64,000 bases of DNA from Stigmatella aurantiaca (GTDB lineage Bacteria > Myxococcota > Myxococcia > Myxococcales > Myxococcaceae), in contig NZ_FOAP01000001.1 of NCBI RefSeq assembly GCF_900109545.1, positions 682,001 to 746,000 of the forward strand, in the 5' to 3' direction. A model generated the notes under the pieces. It saw nothing but the letters and a program-made list of their open reading frames with translations. It made no database searches and was not told the origin of the DNA. Both the position numbers and the translations under genes were made by a program. Positions within the stretch are counted from its first letter, which is position 1, and the number at the start of each line of letters is the position of its first letter. Positions 1 through 8,163 of this stretch are shown in pieces.

Positions 1-669
1 CAGTACGCGCAGGCCGAGCAGTACCTCGCGCAGGTCGTCGAGCAGAACCAGTCGTTCGCCGACGTCTACAACATGCTCGGCATCATCTACCACGACCAGG
101 GCCAGTTCGCCCGGGCGCAGCGGGCGTTCGAAGCAGCGCTCCGCATCAACCCGTCCTACACCGAGGCGGCGCTCAACCTGGCGGTCATCTACAACGACAT
201 GGGCAAGTACGCCGAGGCGAAGGAGGTCTACCAAGGCGCCCTCGCCCAGCAGAAGAACGGCCCGGGCGAGATGGACCCCTACGTGAAGGGGAAGATCGCC
301 AACATGTACGCCGACATCGGCAACGTGTTCTCCTCCAACGGCGCCTGGACCCAGGCCATCGAGGAGTACCAGCGCGCCCTGGCGCTCTGCCCTCAATTCG
401 TGGATATCCGCATCAAGCTGGGAGATTCCCTGCGGGATGCGGGCCGACACGCGGAGGCGCTGGCGCAGTTCGAGCAGGCCATCGCGCAGAACCCCGCCTT
501 CATGCCCGGTCGCATCCATTACGGAATCGCGCTTTACTCCGCGGGCCGCCGGGCGGAGGCTGTTCAGGTGTGGGAGGACGTCCTGTCGCGCAGTCCAGGC
601 AACAAGAGCGCGCAGATGTACCTCAATCTGGTGAAGGAACCGGGCGGGAAGGCTGAACAGGCGAGCTGA
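1..669 (+). CDS. TPR-repeat protein, 5' end outside window
   Basis: The reading frame is open from base 1, so the start lies upstream of the window; an internal ATG at 73 is not the real start. The visible part (about 222 codons) is almost entirely tetratricopeptide repeats. Successive 34-residue helical pairs show the usual small/aromatic pattern, for example around LGIIYHDQGQFARAQ and LGDSLRDAGRHAEALAQFEQA. TPR arrays are protein-protein scaffolds and the partner cannot be told. It ends 37 bases before an FHA-domain gene on the same strand, so co-transcription is likely. The missing N-terminus could hold a signal peptide or another domain. Confidence 0.85.
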   Translation, partial: QYAQAEQYLAQVVEQNQSFADVYNMLGIIYHDQGQFARAQRAFEAALRINPSYTEAALNLAVIYNDMGKYAEAKEVYQGALAQQKNGPGEMDPYVKGKIANMYADIGNVFSSNGAWTQAIEEYQRALALCPQFVDIRIKLGDSLRDAGRHAEALAQFEQAIAQNPAFMPGRIHYGIALYSAGRRAEAVQVWEDVLSRSPGNKSAQMYLNLVKEPGGKAEQAS

Positions 670-706
670 TAGTCATGGAAACCCTCTTCATCGAGGTTTC
701 GGTACC

Positions 707-1654
707 GTGAGCGCTTCGAGCGGGCTGGCGAAGTCCTTTGCCCTCAAGTTCATTTCGGGGAAGTACCAGGGCGGTGAGTTCCCGTTGACGGGGGACAAGC
801 AGATCGTCATTGGGCGGTCGAGCGAACTGGACATGGTGCTCGTGGAGGACATGGTCTCGCGCAAGCACGCGAAGATCATGATCGCCAGCGGCGCCATCAC
901 CATCGAGGACCTGGGTTCCACCAACGGCACCTTCGTCAACGGCGAGAAGGTGAAGCAGGCGCGCCTGAAGGAAGGCGACCGCATCCTCATTGGGACTTCC
1001 ATCCTCAAGCTCATCCACCAGGGCGCGGACTCCCCGGAGCTGGACGCCAAGGCGGCCAAGGCCCGGCTGGAGGAGGCCGCGGCGGCGCAGGCGGCGCGCT
1101 CCACGAAGACTTCCTCCATGACGGGGAAGATCGAGGAGATTCCCCTGCCGGACCTGCTGCAGCTGTTCCACACGTCCAAGAAGAACGGCGTGCTGGTCAT
1201 CAGCAGCCAGACGGAAGGACGCATCTACCTGCGCCAGGGCCGCGTGTACTACGCGGTCATCGGCGACAACCACAACCTGGGCCCCCAGAAGAGCTTCAAC
1301 CGCATCATCACCTGGGAGCACGGCGACTTCGAGCTGCGCCAGCCGGACAACCAGGAGTTCATGGTGGAGCTGGACTCGTCCACCGAGGCGCTGCTGATGG
1401 ACGCGCTTCGCCAGCTCGACGAGTTCAAGCGCATCCAGCCGCAGCTGCCGGAGCTGGTGACGCCCATGCGGCTCTCGCAGCCCCTGATGGCCCAGCTCAA
1501 GGAGCTGACGCCCGAGCTGCTGGACGTGCTCCAGCTGGTGCACAACCACAAGACGCTCAGCGGCGTGCTGGACCACGCGGACCAGGACGACGTGATGACG
1601 GCCGAGTCGGTGCTCCTGCTGCTCAAGCGCGAGTACATCCAAGCGGAGGGCTGA
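707..1654 (+). CDS. FHA domain protein with C-terminal DUF4388 (PATAN-like)
   Basis: 315 aa from a GTG start. Residues about 10-105 form a forkhead-associated fold, with the phosphothreonine-binding signature IGRSSELD ... SRKHAKI ... LGSTNGTFVNG, so it should read Ser/Thr-kinase phosphorylation. Myxobacteria have many such kinases. Residues about 140-240 match DUF4388: a short KIEEIPLPDLLQLF motif, then a small beta sheet ending near the WEHGDFEL stretch. DUF4388 is common in delta-group signalling proteins and of unclear function. The last 70 residues are helical. It is three bases upstream of selD, suggesting one transcript with no obvious functional link. Confidence 0.85.
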   Translation: MSASSGLAKSFALKFISGKYQGGEFPLTGDKQIVIGRSSELDMVLVEDMVSRKHAKIMIASGAITIEDLGSTNGTFVNGEKVKQARLKEGDRILIGTSILKLIHQGADSPELDAKAAKARLEEAAAAQAARSTKTSSMTGKIEEIPLPDLLQLFHTSKKNGVLVISSQTEGRIYLRQGRVYYAVIGDNHNLGPQKSFNRIITWEHGDFELRQPDNQEFMVELDSSTEALLMDALRQLDEFKRIQPQLPELVTPMRLSQPLMAQLKELTPELLDVLQLVHNHKTLSGVLDHADQDDVMTAESVLLLLKREYIQAEG

Positions 1655-1656
1655 CC

Positions 1657-2712
1657 ATGCCGGACGCGCCCAGCAAGCCCTTGCGCCTGACGGAGCGGAG
1701 CCACTGCGCGGGGTGCGCGGCCAAGCTGAAGGTGGGGGACCTGACGAAGGTCCTGCGCGGCCTGAAGACGGCGGCCGTGCCCCAGGCCCTGGTGGGCTTC
1801 TCCACTCACGACGACGCGGCCGTGTACCGGCTGTCGCCCGACATGGCTGTGGTGGAGACGGTCGACTTCTTCCCGCCGGTGGTGGACGACCCCTTCCAGT
1901 TCGGGGCCATCGCCGCGGCCAATGCGCTCTCGGACATCTACGCCATGGGCGCCCGGCCGCTGTTCGCGCTCAACCTGGTGTGCTTCCCCACGGACCTGCC
2001 GCTCTCGGTGCTGTCGAAGATTCTCGCCGGGGGCCAGTCGAAGGCGGAAGAGGCGGGCATCCCCATCCTGGGTGGCCACAGCATTCAGGACCCCGAGCCG
2101 AAGTTCGGCATGGCCGTCACGGGCGTGGTGCACCCCAAGCGGGTGCTCACCAACGCAGGGGCGAAGCCGGGGGATGTGCTGCTGCTCACCAAGCCCTTGG
2201 GCATTGGCATCGCCACCACCGCCATCAAGCGGGGCGTGGCCTCCAAGGCGCTGACGAAGCGGGTGGTGGGCCTCATGTCCACGCTCAACCGCGCCGCGGG
2301 GGAGACGTTCGCCTCCGGGAAGTTCCAGGTGAACGCGCTCACGGACGTGACGGGCTTCGGGCTGCTCGGGCACCTGCTGGAGATGATGACGGGCTCGAAG
2401 ACCCGCGCGGCGCTGGCGCTGGAGCGAGTCCCCCTCATCCAGGACGTGCCCGGGCTCGCGGCCCAGGGCGTCATCCCCGGGGGGACGAAGACGAACCTCC
2501 AGCACGTGAAGAAGCGCGTGCGCTTCCCCAAGGGGCTCCCCGAGGACATCCAGTGGGTGCTGGCGGACGCGCAGACCAATGGCGGGCTGCTGGCCTCCGT
2601 GCCTGCCCGGGATGCGATGAAGGCGCTCAAGGCCCTGGAGAAGGCGGGGGTGGACGCGGCCCTCATCGGCGAAGTCTCCCAGGGCCGTCCGGGGATCGAC
2701 GTGGTGGGGTGA
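1657..2712 (+). CDS. selD: Selenide, water dikinase (Cys form)
   Basis: 351 aa, the normal length for SelD, which makes selenophosphate from selenide and ATP for selenocysteine and 2-selenouridine synthesis. The active-site stretch near the N-terminus reads HCAGCAAKL. The nucleophile position is an ordinary TGC cysteine, not a TGA selenocysteine codon, and the essential lysine follows three residues later. The second cysteine of the Escherichia coli GCGCK motif is alanine here. AIRS-type domains follow, with DDAAVY and the glycine-rich LGGHSIQDPE segment. The ATG follows the previous stop by two bases. No selA, selB or selC is visible in the window. Confidence 0.93.
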   Translation: MPDAPSKPLRLTERSHCAGCAAKLKVGDLTKVLRGLKTAAVPQALVGFSTHDDAAVYRLSPDMAVVETVDFFPPVVDDPFQFGAIAAANALSDIYAMGARPLFALNLVCFPTDLPLSVLSKILAGGQSKAEEAGIPILGGHSIQDPEPKFGMAVTGVVHPKRVLTNAGAKPGDVLLLTKPLGIGIATTAIKRGVASKALTKRVVGLMSTLNRAAGETFASGKFQVNALTDVTGFGLLGHLLEMMTGSKTRAALALERVPLIQDVPGLAAQGVIPGGTKTNLQHVKKRVRFPKGLPEDIQWVLADAQTNGGLLASVPARDAMKALKALEKAGVDAALIGEVSQGRPGIDVVG

Positions 2713-2718
2713 GCCGGG

Positions 2719-3528
2719 ATGACGGTGCGCGCCCTCGTTCCCCTGCTGTGGCTGGCCCTGGCGTCCTCCGCCAGCGCCGCCGGGCCCCGCATCGTCATTG
2801 ATCCGGGGCATGGCGGGGCCAAGACGGGCGCCCTGGGAGCCGCGGAGCAGGTGGAGAAGGCGCTGGTGCTCCAGCTTTCCCTGAAGCTGCGCGAGCGGCT
2901 CGAGGAGGAGACGGGGGCCCAGGTGTTCCTCACCCGGGAGAAGGACGCGCTGCTGCCGCTGCCGGACCGGGTGACGTTCGCGAACGGCAAGCGGCCGGAC
3001 CTCTTCATGTCCATCCACGCCAACTCCATGCCCACGCGCAAGCTGCGCGAGCGGGTGGAGGGCATCGAGACGTACTTCCTCTCCGCCTCCGCCTCCGGGG
3101 CGGGAGCGCGCGCCACGGCGGACCGCGAGAACGCGGACGCGCCGCGCGCCCAGGCCGTCCAGAACGACTCCACGCTGAACTTCATCCTCCATGACTTGGT
3201 GCGGATGGATGCCCACGCGGGCTCGTCCCGGCTGGCGTACGCCATCCACCAGCGGCTCATCGCCAGCACGGGGGCCTCGGACCGGGGGGTGCTCCAGGCG
3301 CCCTTCTTCGTCCTCACCGGCGTGGAGGCACCCGCGGTCCTCATCGAGGTGGGCTACATCTCCCATCCCCAGGAGGGGGCCCGGCTGGCCCGCGCCGACT
3401 ACCAGGAGAAGCTCGTGAGCGCCATCACCTCGGGGGTGAAGGACTTCCTGAAGGACATGCGCAAGCGCGACGCCCATGCCGAGGAGACCGCCGGGCCGCC
3501 GCAGGTGGCCGCGCCCACATCTCCTTGA
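2719..3528 (+). CDS. N-acetylmuramoyl-L-alanine amidase, exported
   Basis: 269 aa. A clear Sec signal peptide (hydrophobic leader ending ASSASA-A, cleavage near residue 21) leads into an Amidase_3 domain over residues 24-240. Zinc-ligand and catalytic motifs are visible: VIDPGHGG (His), a Glu in the early helix, SIHANS (His) and LIEVGYISH (catalytic Glu). It should cleave the amide between MurNAc and the stem peptide in the periplasm, acting in cell separation or wall turnover. No LysM or AMIN targeting domain is present, and the tail is Pro/Ala-rich. It begins six bases after selD and probably shares its transcript. Confidence 0.9.
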   Translation: MTVRALVPLLWLALASSASAAGPRIVIDPGHGGAKTGALGAAEQVEKALVLQLSLKLRERLEEETGAQVFLTREKDALLPLPDRVTFANGKRPDLFMSIHANSMPTRKLRERVEGIETYFLSASASGAGARATADRENADAPRAQAVQNDSTLNFILHDLVRMDAHAGSSRLAYAIHQRLIASTGASDRGVLQAPFFVLTGVEAPAVLIEVGYISHPQEGARLARADYQEKLVSAITSGVKDFLKDMRKRDAHAEETAGPPQVAAPTSP

Positions 3529-3586
3529 GGGGGGACCCTCCGGCTCTGCTAGACAGCACTTCTCACTCTTGCCCGAGGAGCTGCCC

Positions 3587-4300
3587 GTGCGGTCCTTCCA
3601 ACGTGGTGCGCTGGATCTTCGTCCCGTTATCCTCACGCCCGGAGTCTCCCGCCATGCGGAGGGCTCGGCCCAGGTGGAGTTCGGCCACACCCGCGTCCTT
3701 GTCACCTGCTCGGTGGAGGAGCGCGTCCCCCCGCATCTGATGGGGAAGGGGACCGGCTGGGTCACCGCCGAGTACGGCATGCTGCCCCGCGCCACGCACA
3801 CCCGCTCGCAGCGCGAGGCGGCCAAGGGCAAGCAGACCGGCCGGACCATGGAGATTCAGCGGCTCATCGGCCGCTCCATGCGCGCGGCGGTGAACCTGTC
3901 TACCCTGGGGCCCCGCACCCTGACGCTCGACTGCGACGTCATCCAGGCGGACGGGGGCACGCGCACCGCCTCCATCACCGGCGCCTACGTGGCCCTGGTG
4001 CTGGCGCTGCGCGCCCTGCAGAGCAAGGGCACCCTGTCGAAGATGCCCAGCCTCACCCCGCTGGCCGCGGTGTCCGTGGGCGTGGTCAAGGGCGAGGTGC
4101 GGGTGGACCTGGACTACGACGAGGATTCCGCCGCGGACGTGGACCTCAACCTGGTAGCCACCGGCGACGGCCGCATCGTGGAGGTACAGGGCACCGCCGA
4201 GCACCAGCTGTTCGACCGCAAGGCGCTGGATGCGATGCTGGACGGAGGCATGGCGGCCATCCAGCATCTCATCGTGGCGCAGGCGAAGGTGCTGGGATGA
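3587..4300 (+). CDS. rph: Ribonuclease PH
   Basis: 237 aa, the usual RNase PH length, so the GTG at 3587 is preferred over the longer reading frame that opens at 3476 inside the amidase gene. It is a phosphate-dependent 3'-5' exoribonuclease that trims tRNA 3' ends. Signature segments are the N-terminal RPVILTPGV stretch, [14 protein letters not shown], the [13 protein letters not shown] phosphate-site region and [20 protein letters not shown]. It overlaps rdgB by four bases (ATGA), the conserved rph-rdgB pairing, which argues for translational coupling. Its position just ahead of a tRNA cluster fits its role. Confidence 0.95.
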   Translation: MRSFQRGALDLRPVILTPGVSRHAEGSAQVEFGHTRVLVTCSVEERVPPHLMGKGTGWVTAEYGMLPRATHTRSQREAAKGKQTGRTMEIQRLIGRSMRAAVNLSTLGPRTLTLDCDVIQADGGTRTASITGAYVALVLALRALQSKGTLSKMPSLTPLAAVSVGVVKGEVRVDLDYDEDSAADVDLNLVATGDGRIVEVQGTAEHQLFDRKALDAMLDGGMAAIQHLIVAQAKVLG

Positions 4301-4905
4301 AGCCGCGCCTGCTCTTTGCCACCACCAACACTGGCAAGCTGAAGGAGCTGCGCGGGCTGGTGGGCGAGGCGGTAGAGGTGGTGTCCCTGAAGGACCTGCC
4401 GCCCCTGCCCGAGCCGGAGGAGGATGAGCCCACCTTCGAGGGGAACGCGGCCAAGAAGGCCCGGGAGTACGCGCAGGCCACGGGCCTGGCGGCCCTGGCG
4501 GATGACTCGGGGCTGTGCGTGGACGCGCTGGGCGGCCGTCCAGGCGTGCTCTCGGCGCGCTACGCGGAAGGGGACGACCGGGCCCGCTACGAGAAGCTGC
4601 TCCGGGAGCTCTCGGACGTGCCCGAGGCGCGGCGGACGGCCTCCTTCCAGTGTGCGCTCTGCCTGGTGACGCCCTCGGGCGAGGTCCGCACTGAGGTGGG
4701 CCAGTGCGAGGGGCGCATCCTGACGGCGCCCCGGGGCACCCAGGGCTTCGGGTACGATCCGGTCTTCTTCCTGCCCACGATGGGCAAGACGATGGCGGAA
4801 CTCACCCCGGAGGAGAAGGCGCGGGTGTCCCACCGGGGCGAGGCCTTCCGGCGGATGCGCCCTTGGCTCACGGCCCTTCAGGCAACTGGGGAACAGGGCC
4901 GGTAA
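4297..4905 (+). CDS. rdgB: XTP/dITP diphosphatase (Ham1/RdgB)
   Basis: 202 aa. This house-cleaning pyrophosphatase hydrolyses XTP, ITP and dITP so that deaminated purines are not incorporated. Family motifs are all present: [12 protein letters not shown] at the N-terminus (triphosphate grip), [12 protein letters not shown], the metal-binding [22 protein letters not shown] region, and the base-recognition [11 protein letters not shown] and [10 protein letters not shown] near the end. It starts within the stop codon of rph and ends about 50 bases before the first tRNA of the cluster. Confidence 0.95.
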   Translation: MKPRLLFATTNTGKLKELRGLVGEAVEVVSLKDLPPLPEPEEDEPTFEGNAAKKAREYAQATGLAALADDSGLCVDALGGRPGVLSARYAEGDDRARYEKLLRELSDVPEARRTASFQCALCLVTPSGEVRTEVGQCEGRILTAPRGTQGFGYDPVFFLPTMGKTMAELTPEEKARVSHRGEAFRRMRPWLTALQATGEQGR

Positions 4906-4912
4906 CTTCACC

Positions 4913-4942
4913 TTGCGTGGGCGCTTCCAATGGAACAAGAAT
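4913..4942 (+). promoter_or_regulatory. Possible sigma-70-like promoter of the tRNA cluster
   Basis: TTGCGT at 4913 and AAGAAT at 4937 with an 18-base spacer lie between the rdgB stop and tRNA-Pro. It is the only plausible -35/-10 pair close to the tRNA start, but the match is modest. Confidence 0.3.
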
Positions 4943-4954
4943 GGGCGCCTTCAT

Positions 4955-5030
<76 letters not shown>

Positions 5031-5050
5031 CCGCAGTACCGGACATACAG

Positions 5051-5127
5051 GCTCCAGTAGCTCAGCTGGATAGAGCACCGGCCTTCTAAGCCGGGGGTCG
5101 CAGGTTCGAGCCCTGCCTGGGGCGCCA
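5051..5127 (+). tRNA. tRNA-Arg (UCU), CCA encoded
   Basis: Acceptor stem GCTCCAG/CTGGGGC and discriminator G are followed by an encoded CCA at 5125-5127. The anticodon stem CCGGC/GCCGG holds loop CTTCTAA, so the anticodon is TCT, reading AGA/AGG. The T-arm is GCAGG-TTCGAGC-CCTGC. It is the only member of the cluster with a genomic CCA. Confidence 0.95.
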
Positions 5128-5129
5128 CC

Positions 5130-5149
5130 GTCCCAAATGCACTTGGGAC
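5130..5149 (+). other. Short perfect hairpin between tRNA-Arg and tRNA-His
   Basis: A 7-bp inverted repeat, GTCCCAA and TTGGGAC, has a six-base loop and starts two bases after the encoded CCA. No T-run follows, so it is more likely a processing spacer of the tRNA precursor than a terminator. Confidence 0.4.
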
Positions 5150-5209
5150 TTGAAACGGTCCCGGTTTCCGCGATAGGGAAGCCGCCGATTCAAACGCCGA
5201 GCACCTTGC

Positions 5210-5284
5210 GGCGGCCATAGCTCAACTGGTTAGAGCGCTGGACTGTGACTCCAGAGGTTGCCGGTTCGATCCCGGTTGGCCGCC
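5210..5284 (+). tRNA. tRNA-His (GUG)
   Basis: Acceptor stem GCGGCCA/TGGCCGC, with the extra G at -1 (5210) facing C73 (5284), the identity feature of tRNA-His. Anticodon stem CTGGA/TCCAG with loop CTGTGAC gives GTG. The T-arm is GCCGG-TTCGATC-CCGGT. CCA is not encoded. Confidence 0.95.
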
Positions 5285-5305
5285 CACTTCTTTCCCATCC
5301 GCCAA

Positions 5306-5379
5306 GCGTCCATAGCTCAACTGGATAGAGCATTGGCCTTCGAAGCCAAGGGTTGGGGGTTCAAGTCCCTCTGGGCGCA
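5306..5379 (+). tRNA. tRNA-Arg (UCG), target of an integrative element
   Basis: Acceptor stem GCGTCCA/TGGGCGC with discriminator A. Anticodon stem TTGGC/GCCAA with loop CTTCGAA gives TCG. The gene is complete and looks functional. Everything from the first anticodon base (5340) to just past the 3' end is repeated exactly at 8053-8098, so the present 3' half was supplied by an inserted element that restored the tRNA. Confidence 0.95.
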
Positions 5380-5385
5380 CTCCTC
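5340..5385 (+). repeat. Left attachment-site repeat (attL)
   Basis: 46 bp identical to 8053-8098. It begins at the anticodon of tRNA-Arg(UCG) and ends six bases past its discriminator. Identity stops sharply on both sides (T versus C before, T versus C after). A repeat spanning anticodon loop to 3' end is the usual core of tyrosine-recombinase tRNA integration. Confidence 0.9.
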
Positions 5386-5386
5386 T

Positions 5387-5434
5387 AAGGGGCTGGAATC
5401 CCTGGGCAACTCTCCCCGGCGGCTCCAGCCCCTT
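5387..5434 (+). terminator. Hairpin terminator of the tRNA cluster, on element DNA
   Basis: A perfect 11-bp stem, AAGGGGCTGGA with TCCAGCCCCTT, starts eight bases after tRNA-Arg(UCG). A closely related hairpin follows the right repeat at 8107-8153, which is presumably the original terminator of the tRNA operon. The left copy therefore came in with the element. It overlaps the 3' end of the integrase remnant. Confidence 0.55.
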
Positions 5435-5454
5435 CGATTGCGCCGTTGAGAGCG

Positions 5455-5474
5455 TGCAGCACGGGGGCAGCAAA
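5455..5474 (+). repeat. Left copy of 20-bp inner repeat (possible Int arm site)
   Basis: TGCAGCACGGGGGCAGCAAA differs by one base from 7916-7935, in the same orientation. In a circularised element the two copies would lie on either side of the attachment core. It lies in the 3' coding end of the integrase remnant. Confidence 0.45.
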
Positions 5475-6176
5475 CGCGCTCCGCACCGCTCCTATGAGAC
5501 CCGGACCCAGGCTCAAGCTGTCCACCTTCGCCCGGAGGTAGTCCGGGGACAGGTGGCCGTAGACCTCCATGGTTACGCGCGGGGCCCGGTGCCTCAGGAG
5601 CTCTAACTCCCCCTTGCGGAGCCCCGTATAGAGCGCAGTGGCGTAGGGCGGGCGCCAACGGTTGGCCATGGCATCGAAGAGTCGCGGCACCTCCTCAAGG
5701 CGGAGGAAGTGCCCAGCCCGGCGTGTGACGGTGCGCTTCTTCACGTCCTCGACCGGATTGGGCCCGCTGTAGCGCCCGAGGGAGCGCGCTTCGTTGAAGG
5801 CACGGCTGACGAATCCCCGCAGGTGGTTGAGCGTCTGCGGAGAGAGTTGCTGTTCCTCCTCCAGTGGAAACGATCCTCCCGTAACGCGGGCTTTCTATCG
5901 CGGGGACCACGGGATCGGGTCGCACTGCTCAGCGATAATTACTTCTCTCCGCTGATGACAATCATTCCTCCCATCCTGAGAGAGGGCGCCGTCAGTAGAA
6001 GCCACCGGGACGAGGAGGTCGCCGGTGGCAGCGACGGACGCCCGAGGAAGCTGATGGGGGAGTTGAGCAAGCACGGCAAGTTCGCGGTGGCCGCGATCGA
6101 AATTCCGCACTTCCCGAGGATCGTCTCCACCAGCGTGGAGGGAGCAACTTGTTCATCGAGCGCACAGCCTACCTCG

Positions 6177-7422
<1,246 letters not shown>

Positions 7423-7707
7423 CGTAAATGACCGGTGGGCACATTCGAAGGGCCTCCCAAACGCGATCCAGGGCGCAAGGATGCTCGCGGATCTCAGGCG
7501 CGACCTCCCGGATGCTGATGAGCGTCTCGCCATCGCATTCGCCGAGAAGGTCACCGAGGAAGTTTCGGCTTGGGCCGCCGCCGGTGGTGCTCTCGTCGTT
7601 CCAGGAAACCCGCCTCCGCAATGACGGGAGGAATCCTTGTTGCGCTTGCGCAGTACCCCAGCGGTTCCCGGCTCCCGCTATAGGGCCGGGAACCACCGTC
7701 CGTGCCT

Positions 7708-7923
7708 TCAGCGGCGACTTCGGGCGAGGAAGGCTTCCAGGTCAGTCGGCCGGATGCGGATCGCGTTGCTCACCCGCACGTGGGGCAGGTCGCCGTGCCC
7801 GCACAGCCCGTAGACGGTGGCCGTGTTGACCCCCAGCCGCTCGGCCACCTCACTCACGGTGAGCAAGCGCTCGGAACCTTCCGGCAGAACGCGCAGGCGA
7901 GGAGGGGCCCCACCTTGCAGCAC
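7708..7923 (-). CDS. Excisionase-type helix-turn-helix DNA-binding protein
   Basis: 71 aa from a GTG. Residues 20-70 form a MerR/excisionase-type winged helix: LLTVSEVAERLGVNTATVY (helix-turn-helix), then GDLPHVRVSNAIRIRPTDLEAFLA (wing and closing helix). Such proteins bias tyrosine recombinases toward excision or act as small repressors. It sits about 130 bases inside the right attachment repeat, the normal place for an xis gene in a compact element, and its start overlaps the right 20-bp inner repeat. It looks intact although the partner integrase is not. Confidence 0.8.
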   Translation of the reverse strand: MLQGGAPPRLRVLPEGSERLLTVSEVAERLGVNTATVYGLCGHGDLPHVRVSNAIRIRPTDLEAFLARSRR

Positions 7924-7935
7924 GGGTGCAGCAAA
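7916..7935 (+). repeat. Right copy of 20-bp inner repeat (possible Int arm site)
   Basis: TGCAGCACGGGTGCAGCAAA, 19 of 20 bases identical to 5455-5474 in the same orientation. It overlaps the start of the Xis-like gene, so a protein bound here could also control that gene. Confidence 0.45.
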
Positions 7936-8052
7936 AGCCCTGGGATTCCCTGCTACCGGCTGGGAGGGTTGGACAGGTCCCGGCTCCGCATCCCCAAGGG
8001 TTCCAAGAGCTTGTGAACGGCTGATAACGGCTGGACGGTGCGCCCCGTCGCC

Positions 8053-8098
8053 TCGAAGCCAAGGGTTGGGGGTTCAAGTCCCTCTGGGCGCACTCCTC
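8053..8098 (+). repeat. Right attachment-site repeat (attR), tRNA-Arg 3' fragment
   Basis: 46 bp identical to 5340-5385. It contains the anticodon-to-3'-end half of tRNA-Arg(UCG) with no 5' half upstream, so it is a displaced fragment and not a tRNA gene. It marks the far end of the element and is followed by the original-looking tRNA terminator. Confidence 0.9.
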
Positions 8099-8106
8099 CG
8101 TCCTTT

Positions 8107-8153
8107 AAGGGGCTGGAAGCTCCGGGTAAGCACCCCGGTGGCTTCAGCCCCTT
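8107..8153 (+). terminator. Displaced tRNA terminator, shared with convergent gene
   Basis: AAGGGGCTG pairs with CAGCCCCTT, extended by AAGC/GCTT after a one-base bulge and an inner CCGGG/CCCGG. It lies 10 bases past the end of the minus-strand cytochrome gene, so it can end transcription from both sides. It matches the hairpin at 5387-5434. Confidence 0.55.
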
Positions 8154-8163
8154 CGCTTGTTGC

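Larger units (their letters stand above)
5385..5880 (-). pseudogene. Tyrosine recombinase (integrase) remnant
   Basis: Read on the minus strand, the frame from about 5880 gives an integrase core-binding segment (LSPQTLNHLRGFVSRAF, then GPNPVEDVKKR). The catalytic domain start (LRLEEVPRLFDAM, ALYTGLRKGELELL with the first catalytic Arg) comes next. It then jumps to HRAPRVTMEVYGHLSPDYLR, the C-terminal segment with the Tyr nucleophile region. The central part with the His-x-x-Arg box, roughly 100 residues, is missing by an in-frame deletion. The N-terminal DNA-binding part is cut by an in-frame TAG near 5889. The stop codon touches the left attachment repeat. Such a protein cannot be catalytic. 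Confidence 0.8.

Noticed and set aside
1657..1760. SelD considered as a selenocysteine-containing form
   Set aside because: The active-site codon is TGC, not TGA, and no SECIS-like context is needed.
1249..3849. 866-codon minus-strand open frame across selD and the amidase
   Set aside because: Overlaps several genes with strong family matches on the plus strand and has no recognisable content.
5890..6176. Possible transposase remnant between integrase and immunity gene
   Set aside because: Short frames on both strands gave no recognisable motif, and no inverted repeats were found.
7423..7707. Possible small gene between toxin and xis (minus-strand frame reading NFLGDLLGECDGETLISIREVAPEI region)
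   Set aside because: Parts look protein-like, but there is no good start, ribosome-binding site or family match, so it was left as unassigned element DNA.
8053..8098. A fifth tRNA of the cluster
   Set aside because: Only the 3' half of tRNA-Arg is present; there is no acceptor 5' strand or D-arm upstream.
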